Origin: Trachythela sp. YZ-2020
Taxonomy: Eukaryota > Cnidaria > Anthozoa > Malacalcyonacea > Clavulariidae
Direction of reading: 5' to 3'
Assembly: GCA_016169945.1 (NCBI GenBank)
Contig: JADLSH010000369.1
Span: 6,962,001 to 7,026,000 of the forward strand
DNA: 64,000 nucleotides
Each line of letters opens with the position of its first letter. Within the stretch, counting starts at the first letter, position 1. Shown in pieces: positions 21,301-33,300 of this stretch. The notes below the pieces were generated by a model. That model saw only the letters and a list, made by a program, of their open reading frames with translations, made no database searches and was not told the DNA's origin. Position numbers and translations under genes: made by a program.

Positions 21301-24300
21301 ATATATGCTCCTTCGCTTGTGTTGTTGAGCACTCTGTGAGGTTAATTGGTGGCTATAAGCTATAATGCAAAAGCTCACTTCCCTTGTGGTCGTTTGAGCA
21401 CTCTGGCCCCAAGACACTTCACGCATGTCTGGATGCGCATGTGTCTGAGTATTGTACCACATGCGCTTGGTGAGGGCAAGAGTATGGTGTATATATACGA
21501 AGTCACTCGCATCTAGACTGCGTTACAAGCTGCACTGACGAGCCGTTGAACGGCGAAACATGCATGTCTGCAGATTTGACTATATATGCTCCTTCGCTTG
21601 TGTTGTTGAGCACTCTGTGAGGTTAATTGGTGGCTATAAGCTATAATGCAAAAGCTCACTTCCCTTGTGGTCGTTTGAGCACTCTGGCCCCAAGACACTT
21701 CACGCATGTCTGGATGCGCATGTGTCTGAGTATTGTACCACATGCGCTTGGTGAGGGCAAGAGTATGGTGTATATATACGAAGTCACTCGCATCTAGACT
21801 GCGTTACAAGCTGCACTGACGAGCCGTTGAACGGCGAAACATGCATGTCTGCAGATTTGACTATATATGCTCCTTCGCTTGTGTTGTTGAGCACTCTGTG
21901 AGGTTAATTGGTGGCTATAAGCTATAATGCAAAAGCTCACTTCCCTTGTGGTCGTTTGAGCACTCTGGCCCCAAGACACTTCACGCATGTCTGGATGCGC
22001 ATGTGTCTGAGTATTGTACCACATGCGCTTGGTGAGGGCAAGAGTATGGTGTATATATACGAAGTCACTCGCATCTAGACTGCGTTACAAGCTGCACTGA
22101 CGAGCCGTTGAACGGCGAAACATGCATGTCTGCAGATTTGACTATATATGCTCCTTCGCTTGTGTTGTTGAGCACTCTGTGAGGTTAATTGGTGGCTATA
22201 AGCTATAATGCAAAAGCTCACTTCCCTTGTGGTCGTTTGAGCACTCTGGCCCCAAGACACTTCACGCATGTCTGGATGCGCATGTGTCTGAGTGTACCAC
22301 ATGCGCTTGGTGAGGGCAAGAGTATGGTGTATATATACGAAGTCACTCGCATCTAGACTGCGTTACAAGCTGCACTGACGAGCCGTTGAACGGCGAAACA
22401 TGCATGTCTGCAGATTTGACTATATATGCTCCTTCGCTTGTGTTGTTGAGCACTCTGTGAGGTTAATTGGTGGCTATAAGCTATAATGCAAAAGCTCACT
22501 TCCCTTGTGGTCGTTTGAGCACTCTGGCCCCAAGACACTTCACGCATGTCTGGATGCGCATGTGTCTGAGTATTGTACCACATGCGCTTGGTGAGGGCAA
22601 GAGTATGGTGTATATATACGAAGTCACTCGCATCTAGACTGCGTTACAAGCTGCACTGACGAGCCGTTGAACGGCGAAACATGCATGTCTGCAGATTTGA
22701 CTATATATATATATATATATATATTAATAAGGTTCGGAGTCTTTAAATTCTTGGTTGATTCATTTATTACTCTACAATATTGTTTCGTGAGGTTCAAAGA
22801 CCTCACTCGTCAGGAGTGATTACTGAATCACTCACTTCAGTAATCACTCCTGACGAGTGAGGTCTTTGAACCTCACGAAACAATATTGTAGAGTAATAAA
22901 TGAATCAACCAAGAATTTAAAGACTCCGAACCTTATTAATATCACCGCTCTACAATAGTATTGAGCACTGTCTGATAGAAATTATCGAAGTACTAATTTA
23001 TTTATATATATATATATATTTATTATTTATTTAAAATAATTCATGGCTTCTGATTGGCTAATAGCCATGTGTGAAATCGTCATGTCCAACTAGTGACGTC
23101 ATAACGTGGGATACGACTTAAAAAGTCGTATCTCACGTTATGACGTCATGCCAATGATGACGACATCAACTTCCGAAGGAGCGGGAATGTGAAACAAAAC
23201 AAATGGCTTCCTCAAGGGAAAGGTTCGCCAACCTTGAGGAAGCTGAAATTCAAAAACTACTTGAAGACAAAGATTCGCACAATACAAAAAGATCAACGAA
23301 AGCTTGTAGATGATTTTTGAAGATTATTTAAAAGCAAAGAATGTAAATTTCCCACAAAATAGCGAAGAACTTGCCGAGATTCGGTTTTCACATGATATAA
23401 CGACAAACTTCGGCTTGATAATTCTTTATATCATGCTCAACCTCATTCAATAATTGTTAAATATACAATGGATATTGCCTAAAAATTATATGAACCTAAT
23501 CATGAGAAGAGATGTAGGCGCTAAGCACTATTATGCAGTAGATGGTAGGCCCTTCCCGATTGTTCTAGTAAAAGTGGCACATTATGCACATAGCAATGCC
23601 TGTTTTTTCCCAAAATTATGCTCAAATTTATGCTCATTTTTCAAAATTATGCTCGTTTGGTTGAAAAAAATGCTTGGCTTTATACGTTATATTTGCATGA
23701 AGCTTTAGTTAACGAAAAGCACATGTTGTGCCATATGTTGATGTGTTTCTTACACATCAACATATGGCACAACATGTGCTTTTCGTTTACTAATGCTTCA
23801 TGCAAATATAACGTTAACTTTAAAATGTTAAATGTAAGTTATTTGGTGACGCCATCTTGTTTTTTTTTCAATTAGCCAGTGCTTCCACTTTCAGATTTGT
23901 ATTTCCGTATGACCGTATCGGATTATCAGATAATAAAATGAGTAAAACGTACCTTATTTTGGCTTTATGGGGAAATAAAAGATGAAATATAGTTTTCCTA
24001 AACTCACTAAAACTGCATGAACACCATAAATATGAAAAGTTTTGCTTTTTAACACCCAAAATTCAGATGAATTAGCGAAAAATTACTAAATTATGCTAGC
24101 AATTCTTTTCTTGAAAAAATGCAAAAAATATGCTCGAGAAGCTAAATTATGCTGAAAATTATGCTAGCACAATCGGGAAGGGCCTAGTAGATGGTGGTCA
24201 AGCGATAGTTATCCGGCAGAGTGAGGAACGGATTTAAATTATTTTCATCAATTATATTTAGTATAGTCTTGTACTTGGTTGCCAGGAAATAGAATTAAAG

Positions 24301-27300
24301 ATGTAGTTTAATTTTCTTGCTCCTCAACATTTCTGAAGTTGACGATCATCTTCTGCTCGGCAACGTTTGTTGCATAAACCCAGCAACAGAATATGCATGT
24401 ACTTATGAAATGCTCCACATAATAATGACTAAGCATAAACTCTGTAATATGGAAGACGAATATGATATTTATTCTAAACTGAACTCAAACTAAACTACCT
24501 TTATTGGACTAACCAACTCAATTTACTCATGGATATAGCTCTGTCAATACTATATAAACTGTTTTTCCTAGATGTCCAGTAAAGAACATCCCTATACGTT
24601 TAATACAGTTTAATAATTCTTGGGAGGAAACCAGAGCGCCCCCTCCCCGCGCCACCAAAAAAGGACATGCAGTGTTTGGTAGTAAGCAACTAAATCACAC
24701 TTCTGGATTTATATATACCGTCATCCTGGTTGATTTTTAACCTCATTAACTATGACTTTGGTTAAGTTAAACGAAGGGTTTGCCTAAGTGAATAAAAAAC
24801 TTCCAAGGGCAAAAAAACTGTTGAAATTGTCTGAAATTGTCGTCAATTTGATATTTGAAATAGTCAGGTTTTGGGACCATATTGACAAGATGCTTTAATC
24901 CACCTTGTGACATAACATGCATGATTAACATCCACAATAATATAAGATGGCAGAGAACAGAGTTATTTCAAATAAGGCGAAAAATTTTATCGCCATCTCC
25001 ATTTAAACAAACATAATAGGTTGTTGTTAATTTGTAGGATATTGGCTGCGAAAATATTCATTATAGCAAGCCAAGGACTGGACGGAAATTAGCAGACCTG
25101 CAAACAGTATGAGCAAGCACCTATAAATCTGGCTGTATATACACTGTTCTGCACATGTGTCAGAAAGCGTATCTCAAGATGTCTGCATTATTGACAAGTA
25201 TACTGAAGTTTACTATCGGGATATTATTTAAGAAATTACGTGATCAAGCCGCTAGACGTCTCATTGGAGATCCAACAGATGAAACATTTCGAAAACTTCT
25301 TTCACGAGAATTGAATGAAATCAAATCAAAACTTGATGCATTGATACGGAAAGATCTTCTGAGTAGTGTTGAATTTCTTCAAGACGGTATCTGTCATCTT
25401 CAAATGTCTATTTCAAGAGATGGGTCAAGTGGTGAAGAATGTGATACCTTTACGTCAGATTCTGATGAGAGTTTTTCTTTGGCCAGTGTAGGACTGGCTA
25501 CAGCTACAGCTACAGCTACAGCTACAGCTACAGCTACAGCTACAGGAATGTATGTGATAACTTCAGAAGAACGATTTGAAAGGGCACAAGAATGTTTTAA
25601 AATTGCTGGACAAGAAGCGACTAGAGCGTTCAGCAATCCAGCTTTAGAAATTGAAGACAGGATCCTTGCAACCAAATTGCGAATAACGGCTCGAATTTTG
25701 GAAGGAATAAAAGACTTGGAGTATAAGTAAGTAAGTAAGCAGGGGTGCTTATTATCCTTACTTGCAGCTGAGAGCTAAGCTGAATTGCGAAGGACACAGC
25801 TCAACGTGACCAAGTCGAAGGCTTTCTAGGGCGCATATAGCAGCCACCTTTTGCTCGCCATCACGGAGCACAGCTACGATGGAAGGGCCAGTTAGGGGTT
25901 AAACCCAACCCACCCTGTCAACATTCCCTGTGGGAGGAAACCGGAGTACCCGGAGAAAACCCACGACTTTCGGCAGAGCGTTGACTAACTCTTTTCACAT
26001 GGCTATCATAAGTCGTCCCCAACGGGACTTGAACCCACGATGTCAGAGGTGAAAGGCGCGTGCTCTAACGATTGCGCCACCAAGCCGATTGCGCCACCGA
26101 AAATATGCGGTAAATGCTGCAATAATGTACCTTGAAAGTCTTCATGAACTTCCAGCAATGCAAGAGGCATTCTCAGTTTATTTAGATGGAAGTGTGAAAT
26201 CAATTTTTAACAAAACAGAACGGCTACAAATTATACAAAATGTAACCATGATTAACTTGGTTCTGTTTGGTTTTACAAAACGGTTCACCCGCCTACCTCG
26301 AGACTTGTTTAGGTGGCCGAGTATAAAACTAGAGAAGCGAACATATCAACCTGTCTTGCGAGATGAGAGTATTTCACTCAAAGAATTTGATGTTCATGAA
26401 GTAGGACCGTTTCAATTCCAGTTTAATAAAGGCATTGGAATATGTAATATTGGTAGCGCGGCAATGGATAACAAGGGGAATATAATAGCAGAAACCAAAG
26501 AAGGAACTCTGGGTGTTATCAACACAGTTACAGGAAAAGCTGAAATACTCCACAGTTTTTGCAAGCAAGATACCACACTCTTAGAGTGCAGAATAGATTC
26601 GGTTGCCATTGACAACGAAGATAATGTATACGTCATTACATGTTCCAGATATCAGATGTCTTACAAATTATGGGTGTTTGACTCATCTGGAGAAATTAAA
26701 TATGATTGTAAATTAGAGTTTCTTAGTTCAAGACATATTGTTGGAATCACAGCACAAATTAAAGCGAGTAAGAAGATGGTGTTAATAAAGAAAGCGGAAG
26801 ACGAACATTTGTATATCTGCGACAACAACGGGAAATTAAAATTCAGCTTTGCTTTGACAGAGAGATTTGGACAAGTTTTTCTAAGCAATTCAGATGAAAA
26901 TGAAATCCTTGTAGGGCATGGACAAACTGTCTGTGTTTACACTTACAGAGGAAATTTGATAAAAACAATTAAACTACCTGAAGGCCACAAAATATATGGT
27001 CTGGCATTTAATGAAATTATTAAGAACATCATTGTTCTTACCAAGACATCGAATTACATGCATTTGTTGAGTTATCATAAAACAAACAACATGCAAAATC
27101 TATCTTTAGGTTTAGATATTTGGACCTGCAATCTTATTTCTCATCCAAGAGGTCTCGTTGCTCTGATTGACAAAAATGGAGGACTCTTTATTTAATTAAA
27201 TGGCAAGGTACGAAATATTGTAACTGTACTATAGAGTATACTGTACGAAATATTGTAACTGTACTATAGAGTATACTGTGCAAAATTGGATAGCAATCAT

Positions 27301-30300
27301 TTTGTAAATATGTATGTACTGGGCAAGTTGGATCAAGTTAACTTATCTCAGTAATGAAAATAAAAAAATTGGCGGGAATTTTGCAAGTAATTTCTCTATT
27401 TGGTTCAAAAATAGCACAGCTATGCAACACAATGGTTGCAATGCTTTATCAGCACTGATCTGGAAATAATACTGGATTGAGTATCTGTTCTGTTAAGAAT
27501 GAAGCCGGAAGTCAGCCATTACTAAGCAACCAACGGCATAACTTTCTACCGGATGTGAGAAATTCGATACTTGAGAATATTACATGGTTGCGCGGAAATA
27601 TGGAATTTATTTCGAGTGTTGAAGAGAATATTGCTCACGAGTGAGCGTAGGAACGAGTGAGCAATATTGTCTTCAACACGAGAAATAAATTCCATATTTC
27701 CAAACAACCATGTACTATTCTGTTTATTTTATAAACAAATTATAAACAAACGACAATTCATATAGAAACTCAAAACAAATATGTAAATAGTACACAAATA
27801 GTAATAGGTTTTTGATTGGCTCGTAAAAATGATATTTTCAAACGTAAATATTTTTTACGTGTGTTTAAATACGATTTTTCTCAGTGGCATAAGTGGCATC
27901 TCTATATAACACTTATGTTTATATAATATATTTAAGACAATAAATTTACCTCGAGTTGGTTGTCCATGTTCTGCCTTCTGCTCCACCATTCACGTTTACA
28001 CTTGATTTCAATACTTTCATTCAACTCTCGCATAATTGCAGCGAAATCACTGAGGGTATTTCTGCGGAATATTGATGAAAGGTCGCGAACCACGGAATCA
28101 CTAGTCTACAACACAATGTTGAGCTAGAGTAAATTATACTGCGGTATGCGTGACTTGTGAAGGTATACTTTTGGATTATTGAAAAGGCAGAAACATTTTA
28201 GTGACAGTTTGTGTGTACATGCATGCAGCAAACTCAATGTCACTTCTTAAAGCAGACAGTGGACCAAAAAAAAACGATGATACAAAATCTAGTACTGCGA
28301 AAAACATAATGGGCTTACATATAAATGTGTAATAGGGTCGTTGAAGATGCGTTGTGTAAAAATAGGACATATGAATGTCTATTGTGATTTCGCGCTTAGC
28401 ATGTAAAGGTTTGTGGTTTTGACATTGAGACAACATTTTAATTGAACTAGCTTTATATAGAGAACCAAGATGTGCAGTGTGTTGAAAACGTTACTGATTG
28501 TGCAAAGGTCAAAGCATAAACTATTCCACGAAGTGCGCCTTTATTTGTCAGTCAGTAACGGTCCCGTCAACAAAGTGTTTATTAATAAGCCTGATAGAGC
28601 GATACCTGAAATTCTTTCTCCATACAGTCACCTTCATCATCTTCATTTGGTAAGGTTAATTTTAAAACTAGAGATTCATTATTCTTCCTTAACCTCGACA
28701 TCACAAGATGTTTCACGTTCTCTCTGTCAGGTGCTTGCACAATCGACAATGTACATACAGTTAAATCTACAAACATCAAGTAGTTATCAATGTAGACATT
28801 TAGTACGGACTACAAAATATTGCCAAAATATTAAAATACAAATCAAATGACTTTTCAATCAACTGCTTCGCTTATTAATCAATTCCGGTTTACTGTACCC
28901 CTATACATATAGTATACTGAAAGCAATATTTTCCTCATGGCAACCTTAAATGAAAACTCAGCCTGCAGCTTTGCTCCGCAAAATCAGAATTTTCACCTTG
29001 GGCGTTAATTTACACCGTGATAAGTTACCTTCTGGCATTAAGTCAATGGTGTTTTTAAAACATTCCAGAACATCACCAGCAGATATCGTAAAACCAACTG
29101 TATTCTTGATGGTTTGCAATTGCAACATTTGATTGATACTCTTTCTCTCTTCGTTATCCAACGTTACTGATTCCAATAACTTCAGCAGTTCATCCTCATG
29201 ATTGGTCTATATGAGAATATAGAGAACACTGGATGAAGGAAAAAATATTCTTGCAAGGTTCTCCTGAAATTAGGAAAATTGGACAGTTTTCATTTCTTCC
29301 AGCAAGTTCCCCACTCAACTGGAAATAACTAATTCGTGACACATATGGAAAGATCAATGAAAAAGGAGAATAAATATATTTATTATATAAGTATATAGAG
29401 AGATTAGAGAGTATATATAAGTATGTAGAGATTTCCGTGCAGTATAGAAAGGTGAAATAAAAATCGTATCATCACGGCGGACTAGGTGAAATTTATCGTC
29501 TCTGCGGATTGGTCGGACGATTTTTGTCACATGCGTTTTGATTGGCTAGTGTTTTCGCGCTCAAAATTGTAAACATGGCGCCCGGTTTTAGCGAAAACAC
29601 TGGAGAGTTTTATTGCGTTTTTCGCTAAAAAAGCCACCATATTACCATCAAGGAAAACTTTCAAAGCTAAAAATACTTAAAATAAACCTCTTTGGTTGGA
29701 ATTTCAGCATGAAATCTGTTTTTGAGGTTAGATATACTTCGTTTGCGAGTTGCTCGCTGTGACTGTGAGTCTGTCAGTGTCACATATTTATCTCTAAAAT
29801 TATATTTTAAACAAATTACTTCATGGTTGGTTCGTTTCTATGATTATTTACTCGTTGTGAAGGATCACTAAACTCACTCGTTCGCTGGGCACACTCGTTC
29901 GTTTAAAGCGATCCTTCACAACTCATAAATACAAATCGTACGCACTCACCAACCATGAAGTAATCTATATATCAAGAAAAAAGAAAAATCAAAGACTTTG
30001 TCTTTACGTTTTTTAATTAATATTGTTTGTGTATTGCTCGTTTCCAGTTTAGCCGTGTGGGAGTTTACCGGAAATCAGCGGTGAAAAAGTATCGAAATCT
30101 AGTTCCCAGAAATATTTTTGGATCTGAACTTTTGCAGGAAAATTTTCACGGAAATTTCTAAAGTTAATAATTAACTGATGAGCAATAACAAAACTAGAGT
30201 ATGCCCTAGTCCAGACTAGTAATTGTAATGCATTTTGTATTCACTATATCAAATTGGACACCACTGAATATCAAGAAACAATACTCCAATCAGTCCAATG

Positions 30301-33300
30301 TCAAAATCAATCAAAGATCATCGAGTCTGAAACCCAGGTTCCCAGAAAGAAAAAAACTTTTTCATTCATTTCATTCCTCTGCCGGAAATAGAACTTACTT
30401 CTCCATCATTTATTTGTTTATCCTTTTCTTTCCTAAAAATAATAATGAATGTTGTATCGTCACATGACTCACATCAATCATAGAGATATTTACCATTGAA
30501 AGAGGTGCAGAAGTAATGTAATGAGAGACGATGAGAGGGACATATAAAATAAAGGGTTGAGAAATAGTGTGGGTACCCTATAATTTTGATTGGATTGTAT
30601 TTTGTATAGCTATTGGTTACCCGATCTTTTTGGTAGAACGACCCAAATGCTTATAACTGAAAATTTAAGTCATATTTTCAACATCGAATAAGGGAGGGAA
30701 AGGGGGGATAGTTTTCCTCTTTACAATGAAGACTGCCATTGGTTTGGGAAAAACCTTTTCCAAGTAGTTCAGACCCAAACCGCGGCAGATTATTGTAAAG
30801 TAGAATACTGCCTACATTGGACTCCACGTTTAAAAATACAACATGAGAAACACTGGATAGCCTCACACTTCTGACCTGCATTGTATCATGAAGACTGCCA
30901 CTGGTTTGGGAAAAAAATTTTTCAAGTAGTTCAGACCCAAACCGCGGCAGATTATTGTAATGTAAAATACTGCCTACATTGGACCTCACGTTTAAAAATA
31001 CAACATGAGAAAGAGCCTCACACTTCTGATCTGCATTGTATAAGTTACCTGATCTTTTTCGTAGAACGATTCAGGGTTTGGTGGTGTAAAGTGGTAGCCA
31101 TTGCCATATTCTGATAGACAGCTGCTTTCTCAGGAGATTTTAAACCATAACACAAAACAAGAGCATGACAAATCCGAGTTAACAATATTGGATTGTAACA
31201 AGGATGAAGATACGTCAAAGATGAATTGAATGAATCCAAAGCGTTCGTCATATCTTTGTCTAAATAAACAGCACAAAAAATCACAGTACTTTATATTTAC
31301 ACTACGTACTGTTTGCTACTGTCAGTATGTTCTCTTTTACTTAAAAACAATACGAGTAGGATCCATACTTTAACGGGTCGCGTTTATTAGGGGGATGTTT
31401 ATTCTCACATATGGAAGTTTTCTGCTTCTTAAACAACAATTTCCATTTCTTGTCTATATATAGACATGGGAATACCAACAAAACCAAATGCGACAGTCAT
31501 AGCTCTGTATAGTCGTAAGGCTCTTTTCCACTCGTCGCAAAAACCAACTCGCAAGCTCGCTGCGAGTACTTTCATCCAATCACAATGCTCGACGATGCAA
31601 GAACTCGCAGCGAGTTTGCGAGTTGGTTTTGCGATGAGTGGAAAAGAGCCTTAGTTTACACTTCACCACACTTACGCTCCAACTTAATCCAATTAGCGGG
31701 CGTTTATTGGATTATTAGTTGTGTAATCTATCGACTACGCTTACCTTCCTCAATTATAGGTTCCATTCCATTGCGTTGATCAAGTTCTTCTTCATTTTCA
31801 TTATACTGTTCAATCAAATCACGCGACGATTTCTTGCACTTTCTACTACTATGTATTTCTTTCCTCTCTTCTTCTTTACATTTATCTCTTTGAGTTTCCG
31901 AATCGTCACACAATATATTCCTTTTAGCATTTCGCCTAGATTTTGTTGAACTTTTAGGTAAAGTTTCTTTGGTGTTCTTCCTGCAAGAACGACTGTGTTT
32001 CTTTGTAATTCCCAGCTCTCTTTCAGTCGGTATATCCTCAGAGTCTTTCAGTGTCTCTGATGCAAGCGGAGTTTGTGGTATGCTATTCAGTACCTTTCTG
32101 GAAGCAGATGTTCTCTTTGACCGTGCGACTGATGATGGTTCTGTAGTTAATTTCTGTCCACCACGGCCTCTGGTCTTAGTCTTGTTCTCCACTGGGGTGG
32201 GATGTGATGGAATTATATCTACATGATCTCTCTGATCAGTCAGGTAATCTTCATCGAATGAATCATCGCAAAATTCTTTCTTACCATTAATCACCCCCCT
32301 TCTGGACTTCCTTGTTGTACCTTTCTCAGCTGTCAAGGACAGATCTAACCTTGACATTACCTCAGATATATCAGCACCGTTTACTTTATTTGTACCCGGG
32401 GATGGGGCATACCCCGCCACTCGCCAAGAGTCAAATCCATCCTTGCTCGCTAACATGTGTGCGACTCCTTGGAGGTAGTGAAGCAGTGAAGTTGACATCA
32501 GGTCTAACAAAAATGGATTACTCACAATGCCTTGAGCCCACTGCACCATGTCTAATCCTGCTTGCACGTTTGAGAGCAGACGAGGGTAATCACCTTCGTT
32601 TAAGGCATTATCGCCGTCTAACGCATGGGTTTTTAAACAACTTTCAAGAAACAGAAGAGAAGCAATATCAGCTTTACAAGGAATGAATTCTGAGGTTTCT
32701 CTCCCACTTCGCTTTGTTGTAGTTTTACCACGTCTGCCTTTAGCTTTCGCGTTTCTCTTCCCAGTAGTACTTGGTAGTTGTTGATCAGCCGACTGGTCAT
32801 GTTTAGTTCCAAATGCCACTGCAAACATGCGCTCCAGATTATCAAGTGTATGTCTGTATTGTTCAACTGAGCTCTGACGTAGATCGTGTGACAACGAAAT
32901 GACTTTTTTAACATCAGAACCGTTTCCCGTCAATTTCAAATACTGGCAGTAACAATGGAGCAGCTTGATTTGAAGTTGGGCGGATGAAATGCTCTTGAAG
33001 TCACCAAATATAGAGTCCTCTCTATGTTTTTCCAAGTCAAACACTTTTGGTTTATCCACAATGTCAGACAAAGACATATCAGGGTTCACGACACTTATAG
33101 CATCTTCCAAGTATGCTTTACACTTTTCAGCGTTATCCAAAACAATATTTAACTCTGCCAATTCAAGAGTGAACTGTGAAAATCTAAAAAGATTCCGCAC
33201 GTTTAACTATTTGTCTGTTTGTTTGTGACAAAATGTTGCATATAAAAACGTAATGGAGCAAATGTACTTTATCACGACTTAAAGGCTGACTTCCAAAACC

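Larger units (their letters stand above)
20666..22694 (+). repeat. Tandem 281-bp hammerhead-ribozyme array (retrozyme-like)
   Basis: Seven full head-to-tail units (281, 282, 281, 281, 281, 278, 281 bp between predicted cleavage sites) are nearly identical. Each junction carries a complete type I hammerhead ribozyme on the plus strand; eight ribozymes are present. Self-cleavage at every site would release unit-length RNAs, as described for metazoan retrozymes, small non-autonomous elements thought to spread through circular RNA. A TATATATA word occurs about 45 bp before each ribozyme and could be a promoter element. The array is in separase intron 20 in antisense orientation, so separase pre-mRNA carries only the complement. 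It ends at a TA-repeat and a palindrome at 22723. Confidence 0.92.
22723..22940. repeat. Perfect palindrome, 105-bp arms, with ribozymes on both strands
   Basis: Arms 22723-22827 and 22836-22940 are exact reverse complements around an 8-bp spacer (TCACTCAC). Each arm contains a hammerhead core, so each DNA strand encodes one. Its sequence differs from the 281-bp array. Head-to-head copies of a hammerhead-bearing terminal repeat, as in Penelope-like elements, would look like this. Confidence 0.9.

Noticed and set aside
20950..22583. Series of 75-76-codon minus-strand frames repeated every 281 bp
   Set aside because: They are the antisense of the ribozyme array, change with every unit indel, and have no independent coding evidence.
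20666..22694. CRISPR-like array
   Set aside because: Whole 281-bp units are repeated with no unique spacers, and the genome is animal.
26014..26081. Functional tRNA gene
   Set aside because: Box A and B are present but the acceptor stem is not intact and the sequence continues into a SINE core and tail.
31969..32686. Plus-strand ORFs opposite separase exon 15
   Set aside because: Shadows of a well-supported minus-strand exon.
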